Below are positions 61,321 to 64,000 of a DNA stretch of 64,000 bases, one piece after another. Below the pieces are notes generated by a model, which was not told the DNA's origin, searched no databases, and saw nothing but the letters and a program-made list of their open reading frames with translations. A program made the position numbers and the translations under genes. Source of the DNA: Erythrobacter sp. QSSC1-22B (GTDB lineage Bacteria; Pseudomonadota; Alphaproteobacteria; Sphingomonadales; Sphingomonadaceae); contig NZ_LZRP01000009.1 of assembly GCF_001678665.1 (NCBI RefSeq), forward strand, positions 22,925-86,924, written 5' to 3'. Numbering within the stretch: the first letter of the stretch is position 1; each line of letters opens with the position of its first letter.

Positions 61321-61351
61321 AAACGCCGCCAGTCATTCGACCAGCGGCGCT
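61321..61351 (-). terminator. terminator of the CHRD-like gene
   Basis: On the minus strand CGCCGCTGGTC and GACTGGCGGCG form a stem around GAAT, followed by TTTT, 38 bases after the stop at 61389. The 30-base stretch 61321-61350 differs from 56742-56771 at only two positions. Confidence 0.8.
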
Positions 61352-61388
61352 GCATTAGATTGGATCGCTGTCAGGCGTTAGAGACAGT

Positions 61389-62006
61389 CTAGGAAGTTTT
61401 GTCGATTCCGCCGCAAGCCACCGGCAGGACCACTTTGTAACCGGCAGTTCCATCAACTTCACCGGGCGTGCCAGTTCCGATCGCTCCTACGGTCATGCCG
61501 TGGATAACGATTTCCCTAAGCTCGAGCGGAAGTAGCTCGCTCAGGTTTGAGTCTTCGTCAAACGTGCTCGATTTTTGTAGGTTGAAGGTCTGCGAATAGT
61601 TGACCACTCCATCGTTGTGAGGATCAATGTCACCGAGCGGAACGACAATGGGACCGTAGGTTGGGAGGCCTTCGGCAAGTTCAATAAAACCGTCACCATC
61701 ATCGTCCTGCGCCATGGTGGGGCACATCGACTCTTCGTTGCTCTCTAGATAGTCAATGTGAGCCACATGCGGCTCAGGAGTCACTCCCAGTCCGGTCGCT
61801 TGTATATTTACGCGGATTTGACCCTGTCCCTTTTGCTCAATCGTAAAGGTGCCGGTGACGCCGCTATTATTGAGCGTAGTCAGAGTTCCGCCGAACGTTG
61901 CAGTTCGCTCAGGATTGGATTGAGCAGTCGCAGACGGCGCTGCCATTGTCACCGACACCGCTGCGGTCGCAAAGAGCAAACTTTTCAATTTATTTCGTAG
62001 TTTCAC
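61389..62006 (-). CDS. exported CHRD-like protein with an EF-hand-type loop
   Basis: GTG 62006 with AAAGGA upstream gives 205 residues: signal peptide (SLLFATAAVSVTMAAPSATA), then TATFGGTLTTLNNSGVTGTFTIEQKGQGQIRVNIQATGLG and EPHVAHIDYLESNEE, similar to CHRD and superoxide-dismutase-like beta-sandwich proteins. DDDGDGFIELAE matches the EF-hand calcium loop at positions 1, 3, 5, 6, 8 and 12. A secreted or periplasmic protein. The closest annotated homologue class is not certain. Confidence 0.75.
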   Translation of the reverse strand: MKLRNKLKSLLFATAAVSVTMAAPSATAQSNPERTATFGGTLTTLNNSGVTGTFTIEQKGQGQIRVNIQATGLGVTPEPHVAHIDYLESNEESMCPTMAQDDDGDGFIELAEGLPTYGPIVVPLGDIDPHNDGVVNYSQTFNLQKSSTFDEDSNLSELLPLELREIVIHGMTVGAIGTGTPGEVDGTAGYKVVLPVACGGIDKTS

Positions 62007-62029
62007 AGGATATTCCTTTGTTGGGAGCA

Positions 62030-62250
62030 AGGCATCTCCTGCTCTTTACGAACAGCATGATGGAGGCGGCGTCGAGGAAGGCTTTGGCCGATACGATCGA
62101 GGCTTCGAAGTCTCTGGCGAGGCCCCGGTTTCGGTTGATCCATGCGAAGAAGCGTTCGACGAACCAGCGCCTCGCCTGAGCCGCGAAGCCGAGCTGATCG
62201 GGTTTACGGCGAATGATCTCGACGGCGATCGATGTGGCGTTCGGTCAAGG
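62030..62250 (-). pseudogene. IS5-family transposase remnant
   Basis: On the minus strand one frame reads VEIIRRKPDQLGFAAQARRW then FVERFFAWINRNRGLARDFE and ASIVSAKAFLDAASIMLFVK, the C-terminal block of IS5-family DDE transposases, including the Glu of the catalytic triad in WFVERFFAW. The upstream catalytic Asp residues and the N-terminal half are missing. No inverted-repeat ends were identified. It lies directly upstream of the CHRD-like gene. Confidence 0.85.
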
Positions 62251-62286
62251 TTAGATGTCTTCAACCTTGTCCAGGACTTCTTCGAC

Positions 62287-62472
62287 TCAATCGGCGTCAT
62301 CAGGATCACAGACGATCACTTCGTCAACTGATTCGCGAGCGTCAATTCCGTCGCCAGAAATGACCTCTTGTCCAACCCCCTCCTCTTCGATTGGCTCTAC
62401 GACGACGACATCAGGCTCTCCGCAGGCGGTCAGCAGGATGAAGCAAGCTATATATGCAAAACCAATTTTCAT
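62287..62472 (-). CDS. small acidic lipoprotein
   Basis: A protein of 61 residues, MKIGFAYIACFILLTACGEP with lipobox LLTAC (Cys17), then a highly acidic tail (VVVVEPIEEEGVGQEVISGD, ESVDEVIVCDPDDAD). No homologous family recognised. The AT-rich DNA and lipobox support it as a real small envelope protein. Confidence 0.65.
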   Translation of the reverse strand: MKIGFAYIACFILLTACGEPDVVVVEPIEEEGVGQEVISGDGIDARESVDEVIVCDPDDAD

Positions 62473-62523
62473 CGTAAATCTTTAAAATAAGACCTCCGAA
62501 AGCAGGCTCGAGGGTCAAATGAG

Positions 62524-62549
62524 GGGGGCTCGACTCATGCCGAGCCCCC
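62524..62549 (-). terminator. hairpin after the 62,592 gene
   Basis: GGGGGCTCG (62524-62532) pairs perfectly with CGAGCCCCC (62541-62549) over an eight-base loop. It lies 42 bases past the stop at 62592 and upstream of the lipoprotein gene, so it ends the former transcript. No T run follows. Confidence 0.55.
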
Positions 62550-62591
62550 TACGTTGCTTCTTCAGAACGCTACTCGAGGTTTAGAACCGAA

Positions 62592-63164
62592 CTACATGCT
62601 GCCCTCGACGGGAGGCGCGCTTGGCGCACGATGGGTTCCTGGCTGGGGCATACCAGCCTCGAGGATTTCGATGTTGTCTTCATCGACGACCAGGAAGATG
62701 GGCTGCTGCTCCGCGATGTTCTCCGTGGTGGCATCAAGTTGACCAGGAAGATCGGGGAAGAATGTGCGGTCGCGCAGCATTCCCTGATCGATCCGAAGGG
62801 TCTGGCCCGGATTGATGTGCACGGGTTCTTCCATCGGTCCGTCATTGAGGATCACGTAGAGCCGCTCTCCTTCATCCTCGATCCAGAAGCCGCGATCGGT
62901 CATTTCAGCGTCGGCAGGCACAGTCACTTCAGCGCGAAAATCGTCGCGACCGAGATCGCCGAGGATGTCACCGATCGATATGCCGGGCGCGGTTCCCACA
63001 ACTTGGGGCGTCGTTATGACTTCGGCCATCTCGGTTTCGACGATCAATTCCTCTTCATCGTCTCCGGCGGTAGCCCACCAAATGAGTAGTCCGATCAAGA
63101 GAACAGCCAACAAGAGCCAGAGCCAAGCCAAATTGCTTTTTCGTTCAACTGGAATCTCAGCCAT
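62592..63164 (-). CDS. membrane-anchored hypothetical protein
   Basis: A protein of 190 residues: N-terminal membrane helix (NLAWLWLLLAVLLIGLLIWW), an acidic linker (DDEEELIVETEMAEVI), then a beta-rich periplasmic domain (APGISIGDILGDLGRDDFRA, VPADAEMTDRGFWIEDEGERLYVILND, DQGMLRDRTFFPDLPGQLD). It resembles uncharacterised OB- or BON-like envelope proteins, but I cannot assign a family. Confidence 0.7.
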   Translation of the reverse strand: MAEIPVERKSNLAWLWLLLAVLLIGLLIWWATAGDDEEELIVETEMAEVITTPQVVGTAPGISIGDILGDLGRDDFRAEVTVPADAEMTDRGFWIEDEGERLYVILNDGPMEEPVHINPGQTLRIDQGMLRDRTFFPDLPGQLDATTENIAEQQPIFLVVDEDNIEILEAGMPQPGTHRAPSAPPVEGSM

Positions 63165-63298
63165 TTCATAATCCCCTTCTGTTGTTAATAATATTAGCCG
63201 CGGGTTCGTAGCTCAGATTGTATTGAGCAAGAAAACTAATCGTTTAGCGCTCGGAGCTCCGAGAAGACCGCGACGTGGTTTGACCTGATCGGTCGTAT

Positions 63299-63844
63299 TC
63301 ACATTTCGCTGGCAGGCTTACCCGGCCAATACCCGAGCGGCCGCTCAACATTCGGACCCCGCAATCCAGCCTCCCATGGGTTCATGCAGTTGTCATCCGC
63401 ATCGCTCTCGCAGACGGGATATTCGCCCTGGTGCGGCGGCGGAATGCGCTGGACCACTGGATTGCTCACCCATTGGATGCCATTTGCCATCATCGATCCG
63501 CCAACTGGATTTTGAGCTTGGCTGGCTGGGGCGCCCGCCATCTGAGAGGCGATCGCCGCCCATGCCTGGGTTCTCTGCTGGGGCGCTGCTACATAGATGC
63601 GGTTGCGCTGATCATCGGTAAGCACCCACCACCCAGTTTGTTGCTGAGGGGTAAGGCTCCAGTAGTATTGCTGTAACTGAGTTGGCCAACGCGTATACGC
63701 GATACGCTTATCGTCTGACCACTCCATAAACATCTGCTGCTGCGAGGTGTTCATATCATATGCCCCCGCCGCGGTGTCCTGAGCTACGCTGGGGACAGCT
63801 GTAAGTGTGAGCGCAGCGACGCCTGCCAAGATCATCCTATTCAT
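63299..63844 (-). CDS. exported hypothetical protein
   Basis: ATG 63844 opens a signal peptide (MNRMILAGVAALTLTAVPSV, then AQ); 181 residues. The body has many aromatic and Gln residues (QQQMFMEWSDDKRIAYTRWP, QQYYWSLTPQQQTGWWVLTD) and a proline-rich end. Similar short exported proteins occur in Erythrobacteraceae without known function. It runs on the minus strand; the last 156 bases of the window upstream of it hold no gene I can support. Confidence 0.7.
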   Translation of the reverse strand: MNRMILAGVAALTLTAVPSVAQDTAAGAYDMNTSQQQMFMEWSDDKRIAYTRWPTQLQQYYWSLTPQQQTGWWVLTDDQRNRIYVAAPQQRTQAWAAIASQMAGAPASQAQNPVGGSMMANGIQWVSNPVVQRIPPPHQGEYPVCESDADDNCMNPWEAGLRGPNVERPLGYWPGKPASEM

Positions 63845-64000
63845 AACTACACCCCTATTTTGATTTCTGATGGTCTTCCTATGCGGAAAGCAGGGAATGT
63901 TTCCCATCGAAGTAGGTTTTAGAGGGAAACTAACATTTGTTGAGTATAGGGCCCGCCATGATTTATCTGGTATCATAACTAGGGTCCGGACCCATAAATA

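Noticed and set aside
62046..62309. A Ser/Arg-rich minus-strand frame in the transposase remnant
   Set aside because: The neighbouring frame encodes a clear IS5-family transposase C-terminus, which explains the sequence.

Overview
The window looks like the chromosome of a high-GC alphaproteobacterium of the order Sphingomonadales, most probably Erythrobacteraceae. The grounds are the PEPxxWA-CTERM signal, the ybgC-tolQRAB-pal and hisBHAFE gene orders, candidate EcfG-type promoters (GGAAC-N16/17-CGTA), TonB receptor biology and the small-protein families DUF2945, DUF3008, DUF1289 and DUF3429. This is inference from gene content; no 16S gene is present.

Positions 1-14,800 are a mosaic of mobile DNA next to a tRNA-Ser(GGA) gene. 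It opens with the end of a DUF2924 gene coupled to a large serine recombinase, followed by eight copies of an 11-bp repeat. Next come a four-gene operon on the minus strand (ABC ATPase, two DUF3526-type permeases, MFS exporter) and a divergent TonB-dependent receptor, separated by a strong palindrome that resembles a Zur operator. Then come a DUF3363-type relaxase, a HigBA toxin-antitoxin pair and a second serine recombinase whose last codons and stop lie inside the tRNA-Ser gene. Short repeats bracket the relaxase and toxin-antitoxin unit.

Positions 15,000-35,300 are core chromosome: cyclophilin, VOC protein, RelA/SpoT, HemF, PdeM, translation factor IF3 (apparent ATA start), a PLP-dependent sulfur amino acid enzyme behind a structured leader, ATP-grasp and J-domain proteins, the complete Tol-Pal operon, a histidine operon with HIT protein, SspB, guanylate kinase and an EAL phosphodiesterase. 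Positions 35,200-45,000 form an acyl-CoA catabolic region: two SDRs, three acyl-CoA dehydrogenases, a PH-domain protein, a GPH-type transporter, a zinc alcohol dehydrogenase and an APH-like kinase. The kinase beside an acyl-CoA dehydrogenase suggests a route for hydroxy-acids.

Positions 45,000-56,500 hold a subtilisin autotransporter, DapD, an S41 protease and many small envelope or stress proteins, several behind candidate EcfG promoters. From about 56,600 to the end the DNA is visibly more AT-rich and accessory. It carries a TLDc-domain PEP-CTERM protein, small exported or membrane proteins, an alpha/beta hydrolase, five copies of a dispersed repeat, two near-identical terminators and an IS5-family remnant.

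The most unusual items are the 11-bp CCTGC array, the putative metal-uptake module with its nested palindrome, the tRNA-embedded recombinase end, the dispersed repeat family and the exported TLDc protein.
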